This document shows, in pieces, positions 47,869 to 61,700 of a stretch of DNA of 64,000 bases. The notes below the pieces were generated by a model, which was not told where the DNA came from, made no database searches, and saw only the letters and a list, made by a program, of their open reading frames with translations. The stretch is from Apostichopus japonicus (taxonomy: Eukaryota > Echinodermata > Holothuroidea > Aspidochirotida > Stichopodidae): assembly GCF_037975245.1 (NCBI RefSeq), contig NC_092572.1:2209501-2273500 (forward strand), read 5' to 3'. How positions within the stretch are numbered: the first letter of the stretch is position 1; each line of letters starts with the position of its first letter. A program made the position numbers and the translations under genes.

Positions 47869-49975
47869 ATAGGGAGCGCGAAGCTATCAACGTTTCGTTA
47901 CTGGCGCTGTCGCATATCCACACTGCCCGTGACATTGTCTAAATCTAATGTATGTAAAGATTGGCTAACCTATTATAATCAAACAAACACTTTTTATAGT
48001 TGATTATTGGTTTAGCTTCCTATAGTTTGTCTGCTATAAGGGTGCATGACTTTTGCATATTATACAAGGCTCGATCATTGTAAGGTATCTGCTGAAATAT
48101 ATTGTACATCAACATTCTACAGAAATAAAAAGGAGAAAGGTTGATGAAGTTAAGCAGTTAAAGCAGATCAATGAGATTACCAGATAATCGGATGACCAGA
48201 CGATAGCATTAACTTGAAATGCCCAACCTCCACAATCTATGTGATCCTGCAAATTCATGCACCGTCAACGTTTTGATCTTATGGCATTTTACGTTTGAAA
48301 GTAATAAATACGACCTTAACCTGCATATGGAAACAATATTTCCATTGGTATAATAGGTTTTTTTTCTGCTTGGACTTGGTCTAAAAGTAGGCTACATTTT
48401 CCATATATATGTCCATTTACCTCTGACTTTCAAAACTCATTGTGTTTTATCCAACAATAAATGCTAAGTGCATGAAGTCCACCAGGCGGGTGTTACTAAA
48501 ACGAATGACAGTTGCGTTACACATAACGAATAACAATATGTTGTACACACTAAAAAATTGCGTTGACTAAAACGAATGGCAGTAATGACAGCACAGACAT
48601 TTGCTTCAACCGGATATCACAGTTCGTGGGTATCTAGATCTAGTAAAGTACGGACAAGATAAAAACGCACCTTATAGTAAGCGAAATTGTAAGTCTGATT
48701 TTAAAAAGTAAATTTAACGTCATTTTCCGATATTAATTGTTGGAAACTAACAATACTATAATATTGAAACGGCTTCAGTTATCTTTCTATATAAATCTAC
48801 ATAGGTAAAAAGCATTGCACTCAAGCGCATTCGCACACACAAAAAAATCCCTGTGGTTTATATCCGTAAATTAAACCAAAACCATGCAATCACGTAACAT
48901 GCGATTTCCCTCAAATCATTTTAGCGCAGAAAACCAATAACCGTATTTACTCCACTCCGTTAATCATTCTATCTCTTCTCAACACTGTCCTTCGTTGTCA
49001 TTCGTGGTCATTCGCTGTCATTCGTACAAAGTCAATTGTCATTCGGTCATTCGCTGTCATTCGAATAAGTTTGTCCCCATCAGGCTATTAGATGTGGATT
49101 TCCCAACAGACAATTACCACAATCAATTTGTCCAAGTTCTACCTCTGACTTCTATGGATCATGTAATCTTTGATGTTTTGCGTTACTTAATATCAAAGTT
49201 AATTTAAGCAATGACAAACTGATATCATATATGATGGTTTGATCCTTTAGCCATTTCCGTGTTAAAATACAATAGCGTAAACCAGGTCATTTGGCTTAAA
49301 CAATCTTAGATCATTTTCCGTCTGAGTGTCTGACCTTTGACCTTTTGATGTCATCACTCACAAAGGCACACAAATGCCCATGTACAGATAACCCCTGGCA
49401 CGTTGGAAGAAGAGAGTTTAAAACACAACTGTTGACATGCAAGTAAATAACTGAAAACTTACTAAGACAAAAAAAAAAAAAATAGATTGGAAAAGAACAA
49501 ACAAGTCCATGGCGATAAAACCGTATTCTAATTAGAACCTATATATGGGTTAAAAGTGAACAGTGATCTGTGGTTTGTGGGATAGCCTTAAATTTCTTTA
49601 GTCTTTTACATTTTGGACAAATTTTGGGCCTCCATATACCGTACGTATACCTTGTGTGACGTTTAAATTAGTTAACACGAAAAAAAAAAGATCTACTTTT
49701 TACATTTGCCATTGGTATGGGTTGTATGTTGTGTTTAGGAAGCTGAGATTAACTGCCTGAACCCCTTAGCTTTACGGTCTCCGAGGAGTTAGTGACACAA
49801 TTTGGGAGCATCCAATTTCATTAGGCCTATTAACATCACCCCCCCCCCAAAAAAAAAAAACTGGTAGGACCCAAGATATCCTCTAGTTTCGAGGAGTAAT
49901 TGGTCACCATCAGATTCAACTAATGCACCAACATTTCAGTTTAGTACCACAAGGAGTTTGAGGTACCTCAACAGG
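47869..49975. other. No gene supported
   Basis: Contains dispersed (C/T)GTCATTCG motifs clustered at 48995-49065 and their reverse complement CGAATGAC at about 48503, possibly ends of a small degenerate DNA element. An A-run lies at 49471-49483. No coding evidence. Confidence 0.3.
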
Positions 49976-50350
49976 CAAGGGCGTAGGAACCGGGGGGGGG
50001 GGCTGGGGGGCTTCCCCCGTGAAATATATGGAGGGGCGGAAGTATTATTCCGCCCCCCCCCCCCCCGCTTCGCAAGTCAGAAAACCCCTTTTTCATTTCC
50101 AAATGAGTAAAATATCTTTTGGAGCACCAAATTGCATCTTAGGTCAGGTGAAAATGCAAAATTATATACAAAATGGAGTGGGTTGGTTGAAGTGTGCTAT
50201 ATTGCACCAAATTGCATCTGAGGTCACCTGGAAATGCAAAAAAAAAAAAAAATGCTTAGACCCCTCCCCTCCCCGGGCCGGCCATCAGTCTTAAATCAAC
50301 CCCCCTCCCTCCCCCCCCCCCCCGCTCAAAAGTACCTTCCTACGCCACTG
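49976..50350 (-). mobile_element. hAT-type MITE, family B, copy 2
   Basis: A 375-bp element beginning CAAGGGCGTAGGAACC and ending CTTCCTACGCCACTG, flanked by the exact 8-bp duplication TCAACAGG (49968-49975 and 50351-50358). It is the reverse-orientation relative of 35349-35712, with the same AATTGCATCT(T/G)AGGTC motif pair and subterminal G/C runs. Confidence 0.9.
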
Positions 50351-52134
50351 TCAACAGGCTTAACACGTGTTCCTTTTAATCGGTCAAAAATATTTTTCCC
50401 CTGGACAATCCTTTTAAGTCTCATGGTTGCACGAATTATCAATGGAGTAATATATTTCATTCCTAATACATCACACGAAGGGATGAGATCTCTAAACGTT
50501 ATACACTTAGCAGATAAGGAATAGGGTTAGTGAGTTACCGCGGATGAGTTCCACGAGTCTGTCCTAAATGGCGTTCAACATGGGCATGAAGGCTCACTTA
50601 CCGCACTTCGAACTGCTTTTCATGCATAGTACGACTGACAGTGATACGTAATGCTCTATGTGAAATGCATCCGTAGTCCGTACAGTGTAGTCAACTTAGG
50701 GCAACTGGGTGTACAGTACTGCACTGTGTGACCTATGTTAGTACAGTATGTATAACGAAACTTTACCAGTAGACTTAGACATTCGTCAATTCCAGTGAAG
50801 ACTGAAGACCTGCGATCCTTCCTCACCGATCTTGCAAAAACGATAGACATATGAGTTGTTACGTTTTGATGTGTAAGTGTTTCTGTGTGAACTAACGTTG
50901 TCCTACGAAATTCTGTTCATGGAATATTCTGGAAGTGTTACAGTAACAGTAGGCCTATAAGCTAGGCTCATAAGTTAAACTCCTTTTAAAAATAAAAGCA
51001 TTTATAAGCTTTAGATGCTAGTATGAACATGTAACTTGTAAGCATGATGTAGCCAGGCCAGAGAACAGTTGGAACCTGCTATTACTTATTAATGTTATTA
51101 TGGTACTAATTTAGAATCCGTACCATTCCTAACCCTAATTCCTAACCCTATTCCCCATACTTGTCCAAGATCCCACAAACTCAGTGCCGCATTTTCCACT
51201 GAATTATTTTTGAGTGCCGCGTGCAAACATTAGTGAGTGATGACGTCACACAACTCTACTTATGACATAACCGAGCCCACGATGTGGTACCCTTTTTTAC
51301 TACTTTGTGAGTTGTGACTCTCACCTTGCATCAATCAGTGATCATAGAAAAGAGGGAGGGGGGCGGGGCGTGTGCCGTGTTCGCCCCTCCTGGATCCACA
51401 CCTGGGCCAAGAGTCCCAAAGACAAAAAGTAAAACATATATCATGAAAACGTGTCTATAGGTGCACTGTACAGGACTACCAGGGGGAGGGGGGAAGTTGT
51501 GAACAACTAACGGAAGGTAATAACTGACAACAGATTTGCTACATGTTTCGGTCATCGTGTCAAACCATCTGTAATGCAAGCGCGCCACCAATTCACAGTT
51601 TTCCTATACATGCATACACGTACAGTCCAACACTGCACTGTAGGCTATTGACGAGGTGACTGCATACACTTATTACAATGACAGTGCATATGAACCTACA
51701 TGGTATTCTAGCTAGTCGTACGCGGACGTCGGACATCAAAGCGCCAGTCAGCCGAAGCAGCGAGCAGCCAACTTTGAATCCCAGGACTGGCAGGAGTGAT
51801 GAAGTAAACTTTTCTTTGACAAACCAGATCTCAGTGTTGCAAACGGCACCTTTCGTTTTTTTTCAGGTACCGTCAGAATATTTTTAGGTGCCGCATGCGG
51901 CTCTCGGTGCAGCGTTTGGACATGGCTGCTATTCCCTACTCCCTAACCCTACTTCCTAACCCTAATTTCGAGCCCCTAGTAAGCTTTCCCATTTATATGG
52001 TGCGGATTCTTAAGTTAGGCCATTATTATTTGCTTAGACCCCAAATCAAACTTTACTTAAACATGCAAAATTGTCTCATTAGTACAGTATTACCCCATCC
52101 TCACATTTGTTGCATTAATTGTGCAACACAGGAT
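50351..52134. other. Upstream region of UBE4A, no gene supported
   Basis: Several short frames are present on both strands, none with a recognisable product. CCTAACCCTA-like motifs occur twice (51129-51150, 51942-51965) but only as two or three units each. Confidence 0.35.
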
Positions 52135-52171
52135 CCTGTCAAGGCTGCATCCAGGATGCAGCCTTGACAGG
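52135..52171. repeat. Perfect 18-bp-arm hairpin
   Basis: CCTGTCAAGGCTGCATCC (52135-52152) is followed by one A and then its exact reverse complement (52154-52171). It lies about 530 bp upstream of the UBE4A start codon. The arm is palindromic DNA with a 1-nt loop, so it would cruciform readily. Function unknown. Confidence 0.9.
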
Positions 52172-52700
52172 GACACAAAGTCCTGTATGTACACAATTAT
52201 TTAAAGAATACAAATCTCAACACACTCACAAAAATGTAAAATAACAAATATCAGAGCACACAAGTCAGGATTTTAACCCTAAAAGAACCAAAATCTCCTC
52301 CAATCCTAGAGGTGATTGTTTACAATAAGTTTTAGCAATCAGCTTACAACTGGTTGCAATGTTTTCAGTATAAAGCTGAAATAATTTCTAATCCTACAGT
52401 ACAATTTACTTACCATGGGCTACGGTAGCCGTAGAACTTGTTGTTACAGTGCTGTGGCTCAAGGTCTGTTTTCTTCAGGCAGTATCACTTGGATAGTAAC
52501 TTAGAAGACACCCACATACTCTAGTGATATTAACTGCTAAAAACTAATATTGAAATTAAACATTAACTGCCATCTGCAGACCAGCTTTCTCAATTTCAGT
52601 GTCCTTCTACTGTCATTCACCCTGCAGAGAAACGTCACACACTATTCACTGGAAGGAGAGCAGACTTCAAGTATATATACTGTAGGAAACACAAAGGAAG
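52172..52700 (+). promoter_or_regulatory. Presumed UBE4A promoter/5' UTR region
   Basis: The region between the hairpin and the UBE4A ATG. A pyrimidine-rich tract ending CCCTGCAG (about 52619-52627) could be an acceptor for a coding exon that carries some 5' UTR. I see no decisive TATA or initiator element, so this is position-based only. Confidence 0.25.
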
Positions 52701-55700
52701 ATGGCAACCTCAAATCCGTTCGCTCATTTGGTGAAGAAGCAAGCAGCATCAGACGAACCCTCTTCAAAACAGGAGAAAGATGTACTCGAGGATGAAGGAG
52801 CCACCATTCCAGTTCATTTGCCAGAGAAAGTGGGTCAGCACGAACCACTAGAGGGTGATACTCAGATAACAGACCAAGCTAGAATTGTTCAAACTATAGA
52901 TAGAACCATACAGAAAGTATTCCTTGTGACTGTAGATTCAGGTACTTTAAAGTGTCTTTCTATATTACTAATTTCTTCATTTTCTTGTTTCTACATGTTG
53001 TTCATTCAGAGAACATATAATGCCTGCCTTACAGAATCGTGTTTCAAGACTAATTCTCAAAGTACTGAATGATGGTGATTTTAAAGAGAAAGTTGAAAAT
53101 ATGCAATTATTATTACAGTAGACAATATTTGATCAATTAACAAAACAGTTTTGCTTTCAGACTTGTAAGGTGTGGACACAAATGAGGTTCTTCGTTTCTT
53201 CAATAACACTAAAGGTATAGCCAAAATATCTATAGTCAAAAGGTCTATAGCCACAATATCTTCAGTCAAAAGATCTATAAAATATAGTCTACTTTAAATC
53301 TCTAGTAGACTTTATAAATCAATAAGTAACATTTTCAAAGTTTTTGATAGTGTTACTTTTAAAAGGGGATATGAAGCATGTTACTTAAGCATATATGTTA
53401 GCATGTTTTAGTGTAATTCTGGACTACAGTATCTGGCCCTTGACTTTCAACACAGAATTTACCTACATTGCTGTAATATGTGTTTAAGTGCATCTCTACA
53501 TACGTGTATGTTCTGACTAGATACAGTAATTGATATCATTTTCTTTTATACCTATACACTTTGACTGTACTACAAATCATGGTTTTGTTTAGATGGAATG
53601 ACCTTTGACCGGGGTATGCCTACATGCTGTGTGTACCTGGTTGATATGGCTGCTATGTTAAAGGAGAAACATGGAGACAACTGGTGCTGGTTTGACTGGG
53701 AACTTGTCGAGTCGGTGAGAAAACAGAATGTGTAATATCCTTTGGACTAATATAGTTTACTAAATGTATTTACCTCCTAACAACTTCCAAAAAACTCCCT
53801 AACAACTCCTTAGTAACTACCTAACAAAGGTGTTGTACATGTTACTTGCCACAGCACAAACATTGCCTTAACTACTAGGTAGAACCCTCTCTTTGTAAGC
53901 AGGTAACTTGGACAGATTTGTACCATCACACTTTTATAAATTTAACCTCTCATATTGATATATGCAACACCAATGTTGACCTAGAAAATGTGTAGGAAAG
54001 TAATTTGGATGTTTACACAGCACATGTTCACTTCATATGTTTAATATAAATCAGAGTGTGAATAACTTTAATAGTGAGAATAATGTAAGGGTTGGACATA
54101 CTGTACCTGTATATTGTTTCTAGCTTTATTCATGTATATTCATATGATCCAATGTCAGAGGCTTGATAAAATACTTTTAACAGCGAGGATATTGTGGGAC
54201 ATACGCTACCTGTATGGTAGACTATAATTCAGTTTTATATTCTGTTTCCAGCTTTGTTCACTGAATATTCATATGCTCTTAGGTCAGAGGCTTGATACAA
54301 TACGTTTACTAGCAAGAATAGTATGGGACATACTGTACCTGTATGATAGACTATAATTCAGTTTTATATTCTGTTTCCAGCTTTGTTCACTGAATATTCA
54401 TATGCTCTTAGGTCAGAGGCTTGATACAATACGTTTACTAGCGAGAATAGTATGGGACATACTGTACCTGTATGATAGACTATAATTCAGTTTTATATTC
54501 TGTTTCCAGCTTTGTTCACTGAATATTCATATGCTCCAATGTCAGAGGTCTGATATATTACTTTCATGGATACTGTTGTAATCATTATTTTATTTAATCT
54601 TCTTTCTTTGCATCGAGACAGGCCTTATTTGAGCGTTTACTTCTGGAGGATCCATCATTCCATGTGATATCTATGAACAACTCAGATACACCACCAGGAG
54701 GGCAAAGTCCAGCTGGCCAGAAACAGGTCTTAAAATATCTGCTGGAGAGCTATAACAGATGTAGGCAATTAATAGGTCAATCACAGGTAAGCAGGAATAT
54801 CCTGAGTATACCAGACAGAGGGCTACTATATCTTTTGTAATGGTACAATGTGTGATGGTACAATGTGTGATGGTACAATGTGTGATGGTACAATGTGTGA
54901 TGGTACAATGTGTAATGGTACAATGTGTGATGGTACAATGTGTGATGGTACAATGTGTAATGTTACAATGTGTGATGGTACAATGTGCAATGGTACGATG
55001 TGTGATGGTACGATGTGTAATGGTACGATGTGTAATGGTACGATGTGTAATGGTACAATGTGTAATGGTACAATGTGTGATGGTACAATGTGTAATGGTA
55101 CAATGCGTAATGGTACAATGTGTTATGGTACAATGTGTTATGGTACAATGTGTAATGTTACAAGGTGCCTTTAATCAGTAGAACTTGCAAATCACATTAT
55201 GTATTATTTTATATATCATTAGATTGAATTAGGGATTTGCTGGAGTGATATGCCGTTCATTTATAGTTTTAGTCGAGTTTGAGTTTATTTCCACTGTGCA
55301 AATCAACTATAGTACAGCCATAGTTATACAGGCTGTCTCTCATCTATTGTTTCTTTTCTCCAGGAGGAGGATGAGGAGGAGGTAACTTACTTGAAGAAGT
55401 GTGAATGCATCATCATCTCAAACACGGTTACCTGTCTCATCACTCCAGAGGTTTATCAACAACAGATTCATCAACAAGCACTCGATATACTCATCAAGAG
55501 CTCCACAGCAATGGGTGATTATGATGCAATTATAAACACATACATAGATTGTATAAGTTTAGTAATGTTATTGGTGATTATCATGCAATTATAAACACAT
55601 AAATACATTGTAAAAGTTTAATAATGTACTGGTGATTATCATGCAATTATAAACACATACATAGATTGTATAAGTTTAATTATTTTACTGGTGATTATCA

Positions 55701-58700
55701 TGCAATTATAAACACATACATAGATTGTATAAGTTTAATTATTTTACTGGTGATTATCATGCAATTATAAACACATACATAGATTGTATAAGTTAAGTAA
55801 TGTTATTGGTGATTATCATGCAATTATAAACAAATAAATAGATTGTATAAGTTTAGTAATGTTATTGGTGATTATCATGCAATTATAAACACATAAATAC
55901 ATTGTAAAAGTTTAATGATGTTTTTGCATGTGGATAACTTATAAAAGGCTTGGTTATTAATGAATAAACCAACCATGCTTAACAGAATCAAAAACTGATG
56001 GCTTGTTGGAAAATGAAACTTGTGCAACAAGATTTCAAGGAAGTAAATCTGGGATATCAAAACTATTTGATGGAAAGTGACTTTCAAAGAGTTTGTGAGT
56101 TGATGGAGATTAGCAAACACATCTAGGATAATAACAAAAACTTAAGAAAAATTAAGAAACTCATTTCAGTAACTTTTGAGTTCTTTTTGATACTGTTTGA
56201 AACTAAAAGTGAAGTGAACAGTAAGTAATTTTTTGTTTTGTCTTTTTTTATTTTAATACCATTAAAAAAGCTATTTCACATCAATGTTATTGGTTGACTG
56301 GATGGTTGATGCATTGACTGCTTCCCTCCTGCAATAATGTTCATGATTGTGTAGAACTTTTCTGGGAAAATAAACTTTAGCAAACTTAACTTCTCTTCAA
56401 TTCTCAGGGCATAATACATTATTGTCCAAATATGCTTCAATTATCCCATATTAACCACAAAATATGTTCCCATCCCCGCTTTAATAATTTTAGGATACCA
56501 TGCTACACTTGATACACATAAATATCACCAAAGGATTAATAAATTTGTCATTTCTTAATTCTTGCTGGAAATTTTGGAGTTTGAATATCACAGAAAATGT
56601 CACCAGGCATTCTCCATTGAACTAACAATCTATTTAATGTCCCTTCATCTTTTCATGGAAAGTGTTCATTCCAAAACCGAAATCATTTTTTGTCTATTTC
56701 AGAGTTTAACCAAGTTGCAGAATTTTTCCAGAAAGTCGCTGAGACATTAAACCTGGATGAGGACTTATCGGTATCGGACGCTTTCATGCCGATCTTAGAC
56801 TTGCTGAAGTTTAAGATGAATCCAGCCAAAGCATCTTTGAGTGATCCAATGAATTATGCTTACTGCGATATTCTGCAGATGTATGCAAGCAATCCAGCCC
56901 TTGCTGAGGTAAGTTCAGTCTCTTTTGTTTTGTGATTTGATTTTAATCAAAACTAAAAAACCTTGAGCACTTGGTTTGCAAGCTTCTCATCAACAGTCAA
57001 GATGTAAGGACTGCTCAATGATTTTTCAAGTAGTGGCAGCGTCCACCCTGTTTTCTTGCAAAGTTCCCTTTTTCAAAGAGAGAAAATGAAAGTAAGATGA
57101 CATCAAATCATGATTTAGAAGAACCTAGTGCAAAATCTGTGATCAATATAAAAGAAACTGTACAATGAAGTCAGTTCACTTGTTTTTGTGTAGTTCCAAT
57201 TCTAGGCATGATCCTATTCCAAGATTTTATTTCCATTGCAGGTTCTGTTACAATTTGAGCAGCCGCATAATCCTCATTCGGCCAAGAGCTACGAGCTGTC
57301 ACTCTTTGGATATGTTTTATCCCTCTCCTGCATTCCTTCTCTTGAGAAGACGGAGAACTTCTTCGAGAAACCGTCGACTAAAGGTCCATCAGAACGACAG
57401 ACGACCATGGAGTACCTTTGGAAGGTAAAATAAGGTTACTTTATTGCATGAACACTAACCCTGTCTTACACCCTTCAACTAATCTTTGGAATGACAATAT
57501 TAGACAAGCATTTGTGTTAGGCTAGTTAGTAATAGCAATATGTTAATTTGACTGTATATTTGACAAGTATATGATGAGATGTCCACACCTGACACCAAGG
57601 TTACTGATATATGATGAAATGTCCTCACTAACACCAATGTTACAGATATATATGAGATGTCCACACTAACACTGAGGTTAAAGATATAATGAGATGTCCA
57701 CACTAACACCAAGATTACAGATATATGATTAGATATCCACACTAACACCAATGTTACATATATATAAAGAGATGTCCACACTAACACCAAGGTTACTGAT
57801 ATATGATGAAATGTCCTCACTAACACCAATGTTACAGATATATATGAGATGTCCACACTAACACTGAGGTTAAAGATATAATGAGATGTCCACACTAACA
57901 CCAATATTACAGATATATGATTAGATATCCACACTAACACCAATGTTACATATATATAAAGAGATGTCCACACTAACACCAAGGTTACTGATATATGATG
58001 AAATGTCCTCACTAACACCAATGTTACAGATATATATGAGATGTCCACACTAACACTGAGGTTAAAGATATAATGAGATGTCCACACTAACACCAAGATT
58101 ACAGATATATGATTAGATATCCACACTAACACCAATGTTACATATATATAAAGAGATGTCCACACTAACACCAAGGTTACTGATATATGATGAAATGTCC
58201 TCACTAACACCAATGTTACAGATATATATGAGATGTCCACACTAACACTGAGGTTAAAGATATAATGAGATGTCCACACTAACACCAATATTACAGATAT
58301 ATGATTAGATATCCACACTAACACCAATGTTACATATATATAAAGAGATGTCCACATTAACACCAAGGTTACAGCTATATGATGAGATATTCACACTAAA
58401 ACCAATATTACAGATATATAATGAGATGTCCACACTAACACCAAGGTTACAGATATGTGATGAGATGTCCACACTAACACCAAGGTTACAGATATATAAT
58501 GAGGTGTCCACACTAACACAAATGTTACAGACATTGCTTAAGATCATGGAACCTTGGGACAACTATTTAACAGACTCCCCCTTTTTACACTCTTCCTTTC
58601 TCCTTGATAAAATGAAAATGTGAGTATTTTTTTCTAGTCCCATTCAGTTTCCCTGGTCCCCTTATTTAATTGACCCTCCTGTAACTTTCCTTTCCTTTGT

Positions 58701-61700
58701 CAGGTCTGCAAGTGATAACAATGTGTTTCTTTCTTTTCTAATAGCTTCTCTCTGAGTGGAACAAGAGGATGCACCAGATATTTAAATCAATCTTCAAATC
58801 CTCGACAGAGAACCGTAACAGGCTTCTATATTGGATTGGCAGCTGTTTGAATGCAAACAAATGTAAGACTTTGAATTTAGGAGACAAACAACTCATATAT
58901 CTTTGCGACAAGTCCATCTGTTATTCTACATTTCAAAGTTAACCAGGAAGTCTAGCCAGACATATTTCTTTTTGAATCTCTTTACCCAAGAATCGCAAAA
59001 AGTGAAAGTACATTGACTGGAAAAGAAAAGAAGAAGAAAAATCACATGAACTTGAAAGCAAAACTTCAGGAAAACTCCAAAATTGATATGTCATTAAGAT
59101 TGTATTTCTCAAGCTTTAATGATAAGTACTTTCTCTGAGAGTGAAAGTCAAATGAAAGTTGATGAGCTTATGATGTAAATTACTTTCTATTTGGTTTGCT
59201 GGAAAGTGATTTATAGTTTTCAGTTGGAAGTTGTCCATCTTGAGTATGACCTGACATTAATTAGGACATCCAATTGAATGCTCAATTGTAGGACGTTCTT
59301 CTGACTTCTCATGAGACCTAGCAGCTTCAACAGCTTTGGTGTCTTTCAAGTCATGAAAGGTCTAAGTAATTTGTGATGGAGTTAAAAAACAGATCCTGGG
59401 ATAAAAAAATCAGGCCTGCCCTTACAGTTTCAAGAATTGTGGAAAGAGAGAAACACAGTAATTTACCACAATGACTGTATCTAAGAACACCATACTGTAT
59501 GTAGAGAAATTCTGTAGAGAGTATATATATATAGAGCATCTTTATGAGAAATTATATATATAGTATCCATGTATAGAGTATATATAGAGAGAAATTATAT
59601 AGAGTATACATGTATAGAGTATATAGAGAGAAATTATATAGAGTTTATACATGTATAGAGTATATAGAGAGAAATTATATAGAGTTTATACATGTATAGA
59701 GTATATATATAGAGTATAATTATATATAGACTATACATGTGTAGACTTTATTTATCTAAAGTTTATGTACAGAAAGTATATATAGCATACATGTGTACAG
59801 AGTATGTTTATAGTATATTAAGAGAAATTATGTACAGAGTATGTAAAGAATATATATGTATAGTATTTAAAGAAAAATTATATATACTATAAAGAGAGAG
59901 TATATGTAGATAAATTTCCCAAGGAAGGATTAGTTTGGATGATTAGTTAGGTGTTTTTTGTATAATTCTTCCTAGGAGTAGATCAAATTAAGGACTTAGC
60001 AAAAACAACTGTCAAAGCTGAAGTTGGAAAACAGTTCCCTGTGTGAAAAAACCTTCCCAGATTCATGGTGTCTTTCACCCAAGACTTTGTTTTACTCTCA
60101 CTTAAAGCTCATGCTGTCATTCACTGAGATTATGTTTTTTTTTGTACTCTTCCTAACAGCTCGTGTTAAACTTTGGTCCAGGCAGTCCTTTGACTTCCGT
60201 GTGAAATATTGTAGCAATGAATTCTTCCTCAACTTAGCGGCAGTTCTTCTCCGTTTATGTGAGCCCTTCTGTAAGCCGGGGAGTGATGCAATAGTATCTG
60301 TTAATCTGTCGTATTGTGAAGTACCTGTTAATGATGCAACTCCAGAGAAGGGTATGGCTTCAGTCGGTGTTCATACAAGAGGTATGTCCAATCAATCCTC
60401 AGTTACACCAAGGATCCCATGATACATCAATACATCATCTTCATTCGCAAAGAGAGAATGAACTCCTCACATTCTTTTGTAATAGTGGCTGAAAAAATAC
60501 CTAAACGTGTGTCATTTTTGCAGTAACACATATGCTAACTTGTAAGATTAGTTTTGTCTCCATGATATTAGTTTTGTCTTCATAAGATTAGTTTGTTCTC
60601 CATAAGATTAGTTTGGTCTCAATAAAATTAGTTTGGTCTCAATAAGATTAGTTTTGTCTCCATGATGTTAGTTTTGTCTCCATGAGAATAGTTTAATCTC
60701 CATGAGACTAGTTTTGTCTGCATAAGATCAATTTTGTCTCCATAAGATTAGTTTTGTCTCCATAAGGTCTGTTTTGTCTCCATATGAAGATGAGTTTTGT
60801 GAGATTGAAAGGTTAGTATTACACCTGTACAAAATTGAAGATCGGAGACCATTTTGTAGTATATTTTGTAGTATATTTGCATTAGGTACAGATAACCTTT
60901 CCTGGAAACTGACTTATAAAGCAGTGAATAGTTTTCAGTACTGATTGCTAAAACCACCAGGTGCTTTGTGTGTAATATTATATGCTACAGAACCCACAAT
61001 ATATTATATGTTACAGAACCTACAATATCATATGATATGTTACAGAACCAACAATATCATATTATATGTTAGAGAACCCATAATATTATATTATATGTTA
61101 CAGAACCTACAATATCATCTAATATGTTACAGAACCTACAATATCATATTATATGTTACAGAACCTACAATATCATATTATGTTTTACAGAACCTACAAT
61201 ATATCATATTATGTTACAGAACCCACAATATAATATTACATGTTAAAGAACCTAAGATATCATATTAGATATGTTACAGAACCCACAATATGATATTATA
61301 GGTTACAGAATCTTATCATATTATGTTACAGAACCCACACTATGATATTATATATATGGAACCTACAATATCATCTAATATGTTACAGAATCCACACTAC
61401 ATGGCTAGTATTTTCTGAGCATGCAGACACCCTACTGCAAATTCTCTAACTCTCTTTATTCCTTCTTTTCTAGGTTTGGCAGAAGTAACAAAACTTATCA
61501 AAAGAGAGGGAGAGACCCCACTTGAGAGGCCAAGACAACCTTTCAAGTTTGTGACGGATATTTATTTTCTGACACAGCAGTGCATGAACCTAGGCTTCCA
61601 TGTATTACTGGAAGACTTCTACACTCTCAACCGACAACTTCATCAACTGCAGGAAGCTTATCGTGATGCGACTGCCACAGGTGGGGGCGCCACAGGCAAT

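Noticed and set aside
51129-51965. CCTAACCCTA motifs as interstitial telomere repeat
   Set aside because: Only two or three imperfect units at each site, separated by unrelated DNA.
54840-55181. Overlapping frames coding MVQCV and MCDGT repeats
   Set aside because: Produced by the 15-bp minisatellite, in an intron, in several frames on both strands.
57500-58366. Minus-strand 288-codon open frame
   Set aside because: It is the translation of the 192-bp repeat array; the period is divisible by three, so the frame stays open. It lies antisense in a UBE4A intron with no start context or domain.
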